A stretch of 64,000 nucleotides of DNA from Ignavibacteria bacterium (GCA_013177855.1 JABLYA010000001.1:2250983-2314982); one strand, 5' to 3'. Shown: positions 44,685 through 54,305, counted from the first letter of the stretch. The notes: a model not told the origin generated them from the sequence alone. Numbers and translations are program-made.

Positions 44685-45734
44685 ATGTTAAAGTTAAATT
44701 ATATCTTAATGTTTGTGATTTTTTTCATAACCGCTGGATGCAAGGATAATGAACCCGTTTCATACGAGAACCCAGAAAATAGGTTGGAACTGGTTTATAA
44801 ATTTGACAATCATATAATCAATACCTTGATATTAAATAAAAAATATCCATCTCATATTGCAATGCTTTCTAATGGAGGGAAAATATTTTATTCAACTGAT
44901 TATGGGAAAGAATTTGTTTCACAGCTTCATATCGGATTATGGGCAATTTCATTTGACAATGTAACCACAAAATTATACATCGGTACATCGGGCAATGGTT
45001 ATGTTACACCAGATTTTGGTCAAACTCGGGTGGAATTTATTAATTATGGAGTATTATCTTTTTATCCATTAAACGATACAGTAATGTTATTCATTAAAAA
45101 GGATTATTTGGATTTATTTTACGCAGATCTATTCTGGTTAAATTTACAGGATTATAGATGGGGGCGGTTCATTGGACTTTTAGATACTTTTTATAATCTT
45201 GGTTTTCAAAATGTTCCACCCATCTATGATATATCGAATACAAATAAATCCGGTAAATTACACATATTCTTTTCAGAAAAGTATTTTGGTGGTATATGGC
45301 ATACAGAAGATTACTTTAATACATTTAACTCATATCACTCTCGATCCAATAAACATTTTATTAAGCACAGATTAAGCAGTGAAGGTGGTTTAGGCCTTGC
45401 TTTAGTCGAAGATTTAGATCAATCAAAGAAGCAGCTTTACATTACCTTCGATCTATTTAAGAATATTTCATTAGTTGAAAATAGAATATTAGAGAACTTT
45501 AAGATTAATGACTTTTATATACTCAATGAAGATGAGTTTATAGTTTCTGGGGTATCATTGACTGATAATATTTCATATTTATTGTTGTTTAGGAATAAAG
45601 GCACAAGTTATGTAGAACTTTATAAATCAGAAGGGGAAGTAACGAAATTAGCTTTTGATAGTCTAAATAAATGGATTTATTTTATTAAAATTTCTGGAAA
45701 CAACAGTGAGCTTTATCGTTACTCGTTGAAATAA
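44685..45734 (+). CDS. Exported lipoprotein, possibly Asp-box-like
   Basis: A 349-residue lipoprotein with lipobox FITAGC (Cys ~19). The mature part has all-beta character with at least one Asp-box-like motif (YSTDYGKEF), suggesting distant relation to the 388-residue lipoprotein of the first cassette. A GAGGAGG site precedes the ATG, inside the end of the collapsed gene, so it occupies the same position relative to the module as its counterpart. Function unknown. Confidence 0.75.
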   Translation: MLKLNYILMFVIFFITAGCKDNEPVSYENPENRLELVYKFDNHIINTLILNKKYPSHIAMLSNGGKIFYSTDYGKEFVSQLHIGLWAISFDNVTTKLYIGTSGNGYVTPDFGQTRVEFINYGVLSFYPLNDTVMLFIKKDYLDLFYADLFWLNLQDYRWGRFIGLLDTFYNLGFQNVPPIYDISNTNKSGKLHIFFSEKYFGGIWHTEDYFNTFNSYHSRSNKHFIKHRLSSEGGLGLALVEDLDQSKKQLYITFDLFKNISLVENRILENFKINDFYILNEDEFIVSGVSLTDNISYLLLFRNKGTSYVELYKSEGEVTKLAFDSLNKWIYFIKISGNNSELYRYSLK

Positions 45735-45794
45735 CAGGATAGATTAAGTTTGTGAATGCGAAGTATAGTCATCCTGAATTTAATCTTTAATTAT

Positions 45795-47840
45795 TCAAAA
45801 CTTCAAGTCAATTTGGAAGGTTAGTGATTTTGAAAGGTTTGTTGGAATTTGATCGTTTCCGCTTCCAAGTTTTTTCACATCATCACGATAAAGCTCAGCG
45901 TACTTTATTGAGAGATTCATTAATTGGAATAGCTTGTAATTTAATAATGCATACCATCTGATGCCTCTGCCATACAATGCCGTTGAGCTAAAGACTCCTT
46001 GAACATCGTTTTCAAATTGATAAACGCGTGAATCGTAAGACTTTGTTTGAAAGTAAGTTACTCTCCATTGCAGTTTTAAGTTTTGTAATAATCTTAAATT
46101 TAAATCTCCAAAGGCAAGCAAACCGTCTTCTGAATCGAAAATTGATTTATAATAGACATTAACATATTCAATCCTGAAGGCAACTCTGTTAATATTCCCT
46201 GAACCGAAGAACTTTTGAATTTCTAATCTTAAATTTTGTTGTTGCCTCGTATTTGAGATTTTCTTTGTTCTTCCAAATTCATCGATTGATGATGAATTGA
46301 TTTCTTTAATTTCATTTTTATAACGTAAGATGTATTTCGTTTTAGAAATTAATGGTGACTCGTAGCTTAAAAGATATTCCTTGCCTGCAGAAATGGTTTT
46401 ATCGTAAGTTAATGGATATAAAAATTTGAACTGATCAAAATAAAAATTGAAAGTTCCATATCGATCGGAATTTCTTATGCCTAAGTAAAATCCTTTTTCG
46501 TTATTTGTGGGGCCATTTCTTTCACCAAATCCATAACCATGGAGATTAATGAATTCAGCGGGATAGTTTCTAAAAACAGTTATGAAACTTAAATTTCTGG
46601 AAACTGAAGATTGAAAGCCTACAATAGTAGCTAAATTATTATCCTTATCCTTTGCTATCTCTCCAAATAAATTCAGATTCTCATATATGAAATTGAAATC
46701 AGATGAAATGTAATTGAATGTCCCTTGATAATTCTTGAAATAAGAATTTGGTGCAATAGGTTTGCTGAATCTTGCTTGATAGAAAGTCAATCCGATTTGA
46801 TTAAGAGCAAAGAGATAAGAAATTCTTGAGCCTAATAATTTTTCATTTTCAGCATTTTTTCTTAAGAGTTCATTTGTGTTTCGGTGATAACCATCGAGGG
46901 GAGTGCTGGTGATTACATTAATGATTGTATCGATTCTTGCATCAAAACTTTTCCCGGAATAAAAAAATGTAAATTCCAAATTCTTAATCTGGCTTGAAAA
47001 AGCAACTCCTCTGAAAAATTGATTTTCATCTGTGCTTTTGTATTGTTCAATTCCTGAAGCTTTCTTTTTAATTGGATAGACTGCATCTGAACCTTTAGCA
47101 AAACCGACTTGCCGCCACATTGCTAGTCCCTGCCCAAATTCAAGAGCATAATCGCCAATTACAAATTTTTTGAATATTAAAACATCTTTTATTAATAAAC
47201 TTCCACTTACAAAGTCATAAATATATTTTTCTCCAGGATCTTTTTCGGCTAATAATGACAGATAAATTTTTTTTGAATAATCTGCAGTTAGTCTATTGTA
47301 AAGCTTAAATGGTGAATTGTAATATGCGCCGGTTTCATAACCAATGCGTTTTGGAAATGTCTGATAATATCTTTGTCTGAAATTAACATTAAGCAGCTGT
47401 GTGCTGGATGTAGGTCTTTTAATTTCTGGGATTTCACCTGCTTGAGGAAGTTCTGAAAATTTACTTTGATCTATGTAAAGGAAGCGAGAGATTTTTTCGT
47501 ATAAATCTTCTGTCATTCCTTGAACATTTTTTAATTCTGTTAAAGTGTAATAATACCCATAGTAGTTTCTAAATTTTACTATTTCAGTTGCAAGTGAAAG
47601 ATCGATAAATGGGATTTTAGTTAAATCATCAATTGTTGCTTGATTTACTTCAATAGGATTCTGAATTAAATCTTCGATTATTTCGTTCAGTTGGGAATCT
47701 TCAGCATCACCTATTGATTCCTCGATTAGATTTTCAATTTGATCATCGATGGGGATTTCGAGCGTGTCAGTCTGTGAAAAGAGACTTATTGGTGAAATTA
47801 TAAAGATTAATAAAATTTTAAATAGCAATAAATTTTTCAT
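45795..47840 (-). CDS. Exported helix-hairpin-helix protein with barrel-like C-terminal region
   Basis: A 681-residue exported protein: signal peptide 1-22 (ending LFSQ), an acidic helical stretch, then a ComEA-like helix-hairpin-helix region (~58-115: EVNQATIDDLTKIPFIDLSL and a second unit ending MTEDLYEKI). From ~150 to the end are amphipathic beta strands rich in Tyr, Phe and Asn, ending QIDLKF with a terminal Phe as in outer-membrane barrels. HhH modules normally contact DNA; here the domain would face the periplasm. Proteins of this layout occur in Bacteroidota relatives without a known role. The start lies 7 bases after the stop of the co-oriented upstream gene. Confidence 0.82.
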   Translation of the reverse strand: MKNLLLFKILLIFIISPISLFSQTDTLEIPIDDQIENLIEESIGDAEDSQLNEIIEDLIQNPIEVNQATIDDLTKIPFIDLSLATEIVKFRNYYGYYYTLTELKNVQGMTEDLYEKISRFLYIDQSKFSELPQAGEIPEIKRPTSSTQLLNVNFRQRYYQTFPKRIGYETGAYYNSPFKLYNRLTADYSKKIYLSLLAEKDPGEKYIYDFVSGSLLIKDVLIFKKFVIGDYALEFGQGLAMWRQVGFAKGSDAVYPIKKKASGIEQYKSTDENQFFRGVAFSSQIKNLEFTFFYSGKSFDARIDTIINVITSTPLDGYHRNTNELLRKNAENEKLLGSRISYLFALNQIGLTFYQARFSKPIAPNSYFKNYQGTFNYISSDFNFIYENLNLFGEIAKDKDNNLATIVGFQSSVSRNLSFITVFRNYPAEFINLHGYGFGERNGPTNNEKGFYLGIRNSDRYGTFNFYFDQFKFLYPLTYDKTISAGKEYLLSYESPLISKTKYILRYKNEIKEINSSSIDEFGRTKKISNTRQQQNLRLEIQKFFGSGNINRVAFRIEYVNVYYKSIFDSEDGLLAFGDLNLRLLQNLKLQWRVTYFQTKSYDSRVYQFENDVQGVFSSTALYGRGIRWYALLNYKLFQLMNLSIKYAELYRDDVKKLGSGNDQIPTNLSKSLTFQIDLKF

Positions 47841-47847
47841 ATCTGTT

Positions 47848-48648
47848 TTATAAGCTAAAATCTATTCCAAAACTATGTGTAAAACCAAGGTAGTTATTAG
47901 AAATAAATGAATAATTAAAATTAAAGTTTCTGTAAAAAATCCCAATTCCAGAAAAATAGTTGTTAGGTTCTGTGTTATAACCTGCTCTTATGGCAAAATA
48001 CTTTATTGGTAAATATTCCAAACCGAATTTAAAATTAAAAGGATATCGAACTTCCTTTTCAAGCTCAAAAGCCATTAACAAATTATTTACTGGTTCATAT
48101 GACAAACCGCCCGAAAATTGTTGACTTAATTTTTCTTTATTCACTCCATAAGTTGGTCGATTTAAATTCTTTGCAAAAAATCCAAGCTGAAGATTGCTGC
48201 TTAATTGCGAGAGAATACCTAAATCAAATCCAATTGCAAAGTCGTTACCATAATTTTTAATTGAGAGCGAATAGTAATTGATATTAAGACCTAATGAGAA
48301 ATCGGAAAAAAGCTGATTGGCATAGCCCAGGGAAATTTTATTTTCTCTGAACAACTCAAATCCATAGGTGCTAAATGCAAAACCCGCTCCTCCAAATGAA
48401 AATGTCTTTGAAATCACCGCACTTGCATTCGAAAGTTCACTCAATCCAAATGGTGCAGGAGAATAATAAATACCTGCGGAAAGATTTTTAATTTTTGTTA
48501 ATCCAGCAGGATTGAAATAGATACTCCAATGGTCATCTGCTATTGATGTAAAAGCGTAACCAATTGCAGCCTGCCTTGAGCCTTGTGGGAACTGTGCAAA
48601 TAAGAGAGCATTTAAGAGAAGTGTAATTGTTAATATGTGCTTTATCAT
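47848..48648 (-). CDS. PorV/PorQ-like outer-membrane protein
   Basis: A 266-residue exported protein: signal peptide 1-18 (ending LFAQ) and a PorV/FadL-type barrel. Early residues contain GSRQAAIGYAFTSIADDHWS and the YFNPAGL motif (~43-50) that is shared by PorV, PorQ and UPF0164 proteins. The chain ends with a Phe/Leu-containing strand. PorV and PorQ take part in type IX secretion and in attachment of cargo; whether this one does is inference. It is upstream of and probably cotranscribed with the HhH protein. Confidence 0.82.
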   Translation of the reverse strand: MIKHILTITLLLNALLFAQFPQGSRQAAIGYAFTSIADDHWSIYFNPAGLTKIKNLSAGIYYSPAPFGLSELSNASAVISKTFSFGGAGFAFSTYGFELFRENKISLGYANQLFSDFSLGLNINYYSLSIKNYGNDFAIGFDLGILSQLSSNLQLGFFAKNLNRPTYGVNKEKLSQQFSGGLSYEPVNNLLMAFELEKEVRYPFNFKFGLEYLPIKYFAIRAGYNTEPNNYFSGIGIFYRNFNFNYSFISNNYLGFTHSFGIDFSL

Positions 48649-48716
48649 AGATTTTTCTAATTTTGTTTAAGCATATTAATTATTAAATCTTTTTTTTCAA
48701 AAATAATGAGGTAGCA

Positions 48717-49607
48717 ATGAAAAAGTTTATTTTTCTCTTTCTTCTTATTACAACTAAATTTCTTTTCTCTCAAGAAATTGCTGCCAAAGTTAGTGTGAAT
48801 TTTGAATCTCTTCAAACAGAATACAGAGAAAAACTTGAAAACTTTGCAACGCAGATTGAAGATTACATCAATAAAAACAAATGGACTGACATTAAATGGG
48901 AAGGTCCAAAAATACCAGTTTCTATTCAGGTTTATTTTAGATCGGGGAATCCTTCTAATCGTTATTCGGCACAGGTTGTAATTTCAAGTCAAAGACCGAT
49001 TTATCAGAGTGAGAAGAGTTCTTTAATGTTAAAACTGATTGATCCGAACTGGGAATTTGTTTACGAGAAAAATCAAGTTTTACTTTTCAATCCTTCCTTG
49101 TTTGAGCCTCTGACGGGTCTAATTAATTATTATGTTTATATGATCCTTGGAATTGATTCAGATTCTTATGAAGAATTTGGCGGGACAAAATATTTTAATC
49201 AAGCGCTTTCAATTGCATATCAGGGTGCATCGAGTAATTTTTCAAGTGGATGGTCGCAGGGAGAAGGTTCTTTCAATCGAGTAGATTTTGCTTCCGAGTA
49301 TTTGAATGAAAAATATCAAAACTTTAGAAAAGCATTTTTCGATTATCATTACAATGGACTGGATCTTGCAAGTGAAGACCCATCGTTACCTGCAAAAAAA
49401 TTAATAAGTTTTATAAAGACGCTGGAGGAACTGCGAAATAAAGTATTTTCAAGAAGTATGTTATTGAAGGTTTTTTTCGATACTAAATATCTCGAATTCT
49501 GTGAAGTTTTAAAGTCTTATCCAGATAAAAGTGTTTTTGATCGTTTGAAAAAAATTGATCCTGCTCACATTTCAACTTATGATGAGTATCAGAAAAAGAG
49601 AGGTTAA
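48717..49607 (+). CDS. Exported DUF4835-family protein
   Basis: A 296-residue exported protein with signal peptide (1-18, ending LFSQ). The sequence EIAAKVSVNFESLQ after cleavage, the central SLFEPLTGLINYYVYMILG (~123-141) and the YFDYHYNGLD-like segment fit DUF4835, an uncharacterised family of Bacteroidota relatives. It starts 68 bases from the divergent PorV/PorQ-like gene and ends 1 base from the convergent RlpA gene. Confidence 0.82.
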   Translation: MKKFIFLFLLITTKFLFSQEIAAKVSVNFESLQTEYREKLENFATQIEDYINKNKWTDIKWEGPKIPVSIQVYFRSGNPSNRYSAQVVISSQRPIYQSEKSSLMLKLIDPNWEFVYEKNQVLLFNPSLFEPLTGLINYYVYMILGIDSDSYEEFGGTKYFNQALSIAYQGASSNFSSGWSQGEGSFNRVDFASEYLNEKYQNFRKAFFDYHYNGLDLASEDPSLPAKKLISFIKTLEELRNKVFSRSMLLKVFFDTKYLEFCEVLKSYPDKSVFDRLKKIDPAHISTYDEYQKKRG

Positions 49608-49608
49608 T

Positions 49609-50373
49609 TTATTTATAAGTAATGACAAAACATCCAGGATAATGTTTTTCAATTTCGAATTTTTTTAACTGAGCTTCTCTCATATTATTAAAAATTCCAA
49701 CCACTACTCTATAAATTCCAGTTGATGGGTGATAAATAAAAAGCTGACTTTTATCAATATCATCTATCTGATCAAGAAAGATTTGAGCATTCTTTTGAGT
49801 TGAAAAACTCGAAAGCTGAATTAAATATCCGCTTGAAATTTCTACTTTTTGAAATTCTGAATTGTAAAGTCCAAATTCTGAAACAACTTTAGATTTTTCA
49901 TATTCCGTCGGTTTGGTTCTAAATCTTAAGTAAATTTCATTTTCATCAAGCTGGGGCAGTGGAGTTTCTATCGGAACTCTACCAATATCTTGTTCAGTTT
50001 GAGATAGGGGAGGACTAACAATTTCAAGTTTAACATAGATTGAGCCTGGCCCAAGCATTCCGAGTTGTCGTGCAGCCGCGTATGATAAATCGATAATTCT
50101 GTTTTTCATAAAAGGACCGCGATCATTTACTCTAACGATCACGGATTTTTGATTTGCAAGATTAGTAACTTTCAGCCAGGTATTAAAAGGAAGATAGGGA
50201 TGAGCGCAGGTTAATTTATGCATATCATAAACTTCGCCGCTTGATGTAAGTTTACCATGAAAATCTTCAGAATAATAAGAAGCAAAACCTTCAGTTTCGT
50301 AAAGCTTTTGTGCAAAGATTTGTATCGATGTAAAAATTAAAATGCAAAGAGATATATTAAATCTCTTTCTCAT
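49609..50373 (-). CDS. rlpA: RlpA-like double-psi barrel protein with SPOR domain
   Basis: A 254-residue exported protein: signal peptide 1-21, a double-psi beta-barrel with GFASYYSEDFHGKLTSSGE (~29-47), and LTCAHPYLPFNTWLKV, VRVNDRGPF (~80-88), IIDLSYAAARQLGM (~93-106) as in RlpA/EXLX proteins. The C-terminal SPOR domain (~178-254) binds denuded peptidoglycan at division sites. RlpA of Pseudomonas is a lytic transglycosylase; activity here is inferred. The gene overlaps the end of the upstream acyltransferase gene by 17 bases. Confidence 0.93.
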   Translation of the reverse strand: MRKRFNISLCILIFTSIQIFAQKLYETEGFASYYSEDFHGKLTSSGEVYDMHKLTCAHPYLPFNTWLKVTNLANQKSVIVRVNDRGPFMKNRIIDLSYAAARQLGMLGPGSIYVKLEIVSPPLSQTEQDIGRVPIETPLPQLDENEIYLRFRTKPTEYEKSKVVSEFGLYNSEFQKVEISSGYLIQLSSFSTQKNAQIFLDQIDDIDKSQLFIYHPSTGIYRVVVGIFNNMREAQLKKFEIEKHYPGCFVITYK

Positions 50374-51475
50374 AAATTCTGTATTTCTTATAGAGTTCTC
50401 CTTGCATCATTAAAGCGGATCGATTCATCATTTCGTTATCTTCAAGCACCCAGCTAGCTTCGCCAAGGTATATGCCTCTTTTTGCTGCACGATGAATAAT
50501 TTCGTAATAGAGCACGCCGTCAATTCCTTTTTTCTGATATTGTGGAATTATACCGAGCGTTAAAATTCTGCACCATTTAATTTTCTTTCTATCAGTAAAT
50601 AAACGAATAAAACCAAACGGGAATAATCGCCCATTTAATTTTTTAAATATTTCGTTATAATCAGGCATTGTTAATGAGAAACTAACAACTTCACCATTAA
50701 TTTCCGCAAACAAAACAAGCTCAGGGTCAACAATTAATTTTAAATCCGCAGCCATTGCATTTATCTCTTCATCAGTCATCGGAACAAAGCCCCAATTTGG
50801 TTCCCATGCTTTGTTATAAACATATTTTACTTTTTTAAGTTCATTATCGAAATCTTTCATATTAAGCGAAGTGATTTTTAAGTTGTATCGTCTTCTAACA
50901 ACATCCTGAACTTCCTCAATTTTCTTGACCTTTGTAATTTTATCGTAAGTCAATTTGTAAGCATAAAGATCTTTAATTTTTTTCAAACCATAGTTTTCAC
51001 AGAGATCGAGATAGTAAGGTGGATTATATGTCATAAGAAATCGAGGCGAATCATTGAAACCGTCAATCAACATTCCATATTCATCATTGCTTGAAGGATT
51101 TGCTGGACCGCGCATATGAGTTAATCCTTTTGACTTCAACCACTTTTCAGCTGAATCAAAAAGAGCGTTTGCAACTTCTTGATCGTTGATGGATTCAAAG
51201 AATCCGAAGAAACCGACTTTGTCATTATGAACTTGATTGTGTAAATCATTTTTAATAGCAGCAATCCTTCCAACTATTTCTCCATTCTTGTAAGCTAAAA
51301 ACATTTCCATTTCTGCATGCTGATAAAAAGGATGATGCTCTCTATCAAGAATTTTTTTCCTGTCCATAATTAAAGGTGGAACCCAATATGGGTCACCCTT
51401 ATAAATTTTCCATTGCATCTTGATGAATTTCATTAAATCTTTTTTTGTCTGGACGGTTTTTATTTCTATTGCCAT
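50357..51475 (-). CDS. GNAT acyltransferase, candidate bacterial ceramide synthase
   Basis: A 372-residue GNAT-fold protein. It contains YWVPPLIMDRK (~30-40), the central GFFGFFESIND (~88-98), RGPANPSSNDEYGMLIDGF region (~121-139), and a C-terminal acyl-CoA-binding-type segment ILTLGIIPQYQKKGID (~305-320). Long GNAT proteins of this kind acylate sphingoid bases in the Caulobacter pathway (bCerS). The assignment rests on resemblance to that family and on position: it follows a serine-palmitoyltransferase-like gene by 18 bases, and a CerR-like gene is divergent. A plain N-acyltransferase of unknown substrate is the alternative. Confidence 0.72.
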   Translation of the reverse strand: MAIEIKTVQTKKDLMKFIKMQWKIYKGDPYWVPPLIMDRKKILDREHHPFYQHAEMEMFLAYKNGEIVGRIAAIKNDLHNQVHNDKVGFFGFFESINDQEVANALFDSAEKWLKSKGLTHMRGPANPSSNDEYGMLIDGFNDSPRFLMTYNPPYYLDLCENYGLKKIKDLYAYKLTYDKITKVKKIEEVQDVVRRRYNLKITSLNMKDFDNELKKVKYVYNKAWEPNWGFVPMTDEEINAMAADLKLIVDPELVLFAEINGEVVSFSLTMPDYNEIFKKLNGRLFPFGFIRLFTDRKKIKWCRILTLGIIPQYQKKGIDGVLYYEIIHRAAKRGIYLGEASWVLEDNEMMNRSALMMQGELYKKYRIYEKEI

Positions 51476-51493
51476 TTTTTATTCCTTAAAGTT

Positions 51494-52684
51494 TTAGATT
51501 ACACCCAGTTCTTTTCCAATTTTTTTGAAAGCATCAATGATGAAATCTAGGTGTTCATCTTCGTGAGTTGCCATATAAGAAGTTCTGAGCATAGCCATAT
51601 TTGGTGGAACGCCAGGTGAAACAAATGCATTGACAAAAACACCGGCATCGAAAAGTTTACGCCAGAAGATAAATGTCTTCATATCATCACCAATAATCAC
51701 AGGAACAATTGCCGATTGATTTTCCACAATTCGAAATCCTAAATCTTTCAGTCCAGCTCTAACTTTCTGTGCATTGTATTGAAGTTTTTGAATTCTTTCT
51801 GGTTCTTGCTCTAAAATATCAAGTGCAGCGAGGGCAGCAGCAACAGAAGCCGGTGTTGGACTTGCGCTAAATATTAATGCTGGTGCGTGATGTTTCAAAT
51901 AATTTATCACTTTGCTTTCCGCAGCGACAAATCCGCCAAGTGAAGCAAAGGTTTTACTAAATGTTGCCATTGTCATATCGACTTGATCGGTAAGATTAAA
52001 ATGACTTGCTGTGCCTCTTCCACCTTCACCAATTACACCGATAGCGTGAGCATCATCAAGAAGAATTCGAGCGTTATATTTTTTTGCGAGTTCAACCATC
52101 TTTGGAACATCAGGAATTGTTCCCCAGGTACTAAAAATTCCATCACTTACAATCAACTTGCCTGCTTCGAGTGGAAGTTTTGAAAGCACTCTTTCCAAAT
52201 CTTCCATATCATTATGCTTATATCGGATGACTTCAGTCATCATTGCTTTTGCAATCAAATTACCGGCAACTATGCTTGCATGATTTTCTTTGTCTGAAAT
52301 TATATAATCACCTTTTTGTGCAATCACGGGAATTACACCCTGCGCTGCCTGAAAACCTGTGCTGTAAAGCAGGCAGTCTTCTTTTCCCATAAACTTTGCA
52401 AGTCTTTTTTCAAGTTCAATGTGTAAGTCAAGAGTTCCGGTGAGATATCTTGAGCCGGAACATCCTGTACCATATTTCTTTATTGCATTAATAGCAGCTT
52501 CTTTTACTTTTGGGTGAGTTGTTAATCCAAGGTAATTATTGGAACCAGCCATTATAATTTTTCTTCCTTCAATTTTTACGACTGGTCCTTCATTTTCTTC
52601 TAAAGGTCTGAAATAAGGATAATATCCCATTTGTTTGACTTCATCTGCACGAGTAAAGTTGTAACATTTATCGAATAAATCCAC
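51494..52684 (-). CDS. spt: Serine palmitoyltransferase-like aminotransferase
   Basis: PLP-dependent alpha-oxoamine synthase, 396 residues. It condenses an acyl-CoA with an amino acid. The N-terminal [14 protein letters not shown] and the [18 protein letters not shown] segment (~71-88), [11 protein letters not shown] (~151-161), [10 protein letters not shown] (~203), and the PLP-lysine in [11 protein letters not shown] (~235-245) match bacterial serine palmitoyltransferases more closely than BioF or 2-amino-3-ketobutyrate ligase; no biotin gene is near. The start codon is GTG after AAGGAG. The TAAATTTG box on this strand (52726-52733) may be its -7 element. It is the first gene of a three-gene minus-strand unit. 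Confidence 0.83.
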   Translation of the reverse strand: MDLFDKCYNFTRADEVKQMGYYPYFRPLEENEGPVVKIEGRKIIMAGSNNYLGLTTHPKVKEAAINAIKKYGTGCSGSRYLTGTLDLHIELEKRLAKFMGKEDCLLYSTGFQAAQGVIPVIAQKGDYIISDKENHASIVAGNLIAKAMMTEVIRYKHNDMEDLERVLSKLPLEAGKLIVSDGIFSTWGTIPDVPKMVELAKKYNARILLDDAHAIGVIGEGGRGTASHFNLTDQVDMTMATFSKTFASLGGFVAAESKVINYLKHHAPALIFSASPTPASVAAALAALDILEQEPERIQKLQYNAQKVRAGLKDLGFRIVENQSAIVPVIIGDDMKTFIFWRKLFDAGVFVNAFVSPGVPPNMAMLRTSYMATHEDEHLDFIIDAFKKIGKELGVI

Positions 52685-52793
52685 TTTATTATCTCCTTAA
52701 TAGTTCAACATATTTAAATTACTTTCAAATTTATGTAAATTCTACGAAAAATAATTTGAAGCAAAATTAAATACAATAAAATATGAGGAGTAA

Positions 52794-53786
52794 ATGAATC
52801 AAAAATTTACATCATTGGTTACAGGAGCAAGTGGTTTTGTTGGCAGTCATCTGGTTGATAAACTACTAAGTTTAAATCATCAAGTAAGAATAATTGCTCG
52901 AAAGGAAAGTAAATTAAAATGGGTTGATCCTTCCAGAGTAGAAATATTCACTGGTGATTATAGTGATATTAATTTTTTAAGAGATGCAGTTAAAAATGTT
53001 GATTATATATTTCATGTGGCTGGTGTAATTAAATCAAAGAAGAAAGAAGGTTACTACAAGGGGAATGTCGAAGTAACAAAAAATTTATTGTCAGCTGTTA
53101 AAAAAGAAAATCCAAATTTGAAAAGATTTTTGTTTGTAAGCAGTCAGGCTGCTGCTGGTCCAAGTCCTGAAGGTTTTGCAAAAACAGAAGATATGGAATG
53201 TAATCCGGTTACTACTTACGGCAAATCAAAATTAATGGCTGAGAATGAAGTGAAGAAATTTACAGGCATAATACCATTTACAATTGTTCGTCCATCGGCT
53301 GTTTATGGTCCAAGAGATCCGGAAATCTTAATGTTTTTTCAAACATTGAAAAAAGGAATTCAACCAATGGTTGGGTTTCGAGAAAAATATGTTTCTTTAG
53401 TGCATGTATCTGATTTGATTGATGGGATTTTGCTTGCTGCCTTTTCTGATAGATCAATTAATCAAACATATTTCATTTCAAGTGAAAAAGGTTATGGATG
53501 GGAAGAGATTGGAAACATTTCCTCAGAGATTTTAGGCAAGAAAGTAATTAAAATAAAAATTCCTCACTTTGTTGTTTATCTGGTTGCTGCGATTTCGCAG
53601 ACTTTAAGTCTATTTAGTAAAGAGGCAACAATTCTAAATCTTGAGAAAGCAAGAGAAATGGTCCAGAGCAGCTGGGTCTGCAGTGTTGAAAAAGCAAAAA
53701 AGGAATTAGGTTACAATCAGAAGATTTCTATAGAAGAGGGAATTAGAGAAACGATTAATTGGTATCTTGAAAACAAGTGGTTGTGA
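52794..53786 (+). CDS. NAD-dependent epimerase/dehydratase, candidate ceramide reductase
   Basis: A 330-residue extended SDR: TGASGFVGSHLVDKLL (~9-24), VAGVIKS (~76), catalytic Ser in VSSQAAAGPS (~108) and YGKSKLMAE (Tyr/Lys, ~143-147). It is close to the SDR group that contains CerR, the 3-oxo-sphinganine/ceramide reductase of Caulobacter. Divergent position next to the spt-like gene (109 bases between starts) fits a shared pathway. GAGGAG lies just before the ATG. Other substrates such as 3-beta-hydroxysteroid-like or dihydroflavonol-type compounds are possible from sequence alone. Confidence 0.78.
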   Translation: MNQKFTSLVTGASGFVGSHLVDKLLSLNHQVRIIARKESKLKWVDPSRVEIFTGDYSDINFLRDAVKNVDYIFHVAGVIKSKKKEGYYKGNVEVTKNLLSAVKKENPNLKRFLFVSSQAAAGPSPEGFAKTEDMECNPVTTYGKSKLMAENEVKKFTGIIPFTIVRPSAVYGPRDPEILMFFQTLKKGIQPMVGFREKYVSLVHVSDLIDGILLAAFSDRSINQTYFISSEKGYGWEEIGNISSEILGKKVIKIKIPHFVVYLVAAISQTLSLFSKEATILNLEKAREMVQSSWVCSVEKAKKELGYNQKISIEEGIRETINWYLENKWL

Positions 53787-53793
53787 TTTTTGA

Positions 53794-54183
53794 TTAATTA
53801 TTTTTTGCACCTTCAGCGACCCAGGTACGAATTGCCCGAATTTGTGTTTGTGTGAGTGGAGGTCTACCGGGAGGAGGCATTGGGAAATTTGAACGCCCTT
53901 CAATTGAAAGGACCAAAAGACTGGCATCTGGATTGCCTGGAAATACAATAGTGTAACTTGCAGTTGTATTTTGATAGCTTGTTAGACTGAGGCCAGCGCT
54001 TTTTGTCTGATCATCATGACAACCCGCAGTTGCACATCTTACATTAAATATAGGTTGAATGTGTTTGTTGTAAGAAACATTGTTTACTGGAATTTCTTCA
54101 TCGGAGGGAAGATTCAGTTGATCATCACAACTTGAAAAAATCGCCAGCAAGAAAATTAAAACTATTAATAAAATTTTATTCAT
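53794..54183 (-). CDS. Lipoprotein with cytochrome c-type haem motif
   Basis: A 129-residue lipoprotein (lipobox FSSC, Cys ~19). It carries RCATAGCHD (~49-57), which is CX4CH rather than the usual CX2CH, and a MPPPG sequence (~101-106) that could provide the distal Met, as in small c-type cytochromes of Planctomycetes and Bacteroidota relatives. It would sit on a membrane facing the periplasm or surface. It is convergent with the epimerase gene, 7 bases between stops. Haem attachment is inferred. Confidence 0.8.
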   Translation of the reverse strand: MNKILLIVLIFLLAIFSSCDDQLNLPSDEEIPVNNVSYNKHIQPIFNVRCATAGCHDDQTKSAGLSLTSYQNTTASYTIVFPGNPDASLLVLSIEGRSNFPMPPPGRPPLTQTQIRAIRTWVAEGAKNN

Positions 54184-54305
54184 AATCGATTGGAATTTTT
54201 GTTCAATAATAATTCAGGCAGAAGTTTGAGTCAAACTTATTTAAATCTTTACGAGATCATAACTAAAAAATTTTATTAATTAAAGACATCTCACGAATAA
54301 ATTTT

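Noticed and set aside
45735-45794. Bidirectional terminator between the lipoprotein and the HhH gene
   Set aside because: CAGGAT and ATCCTG can pair, but across a loop of about 30 bases without a T-tract.
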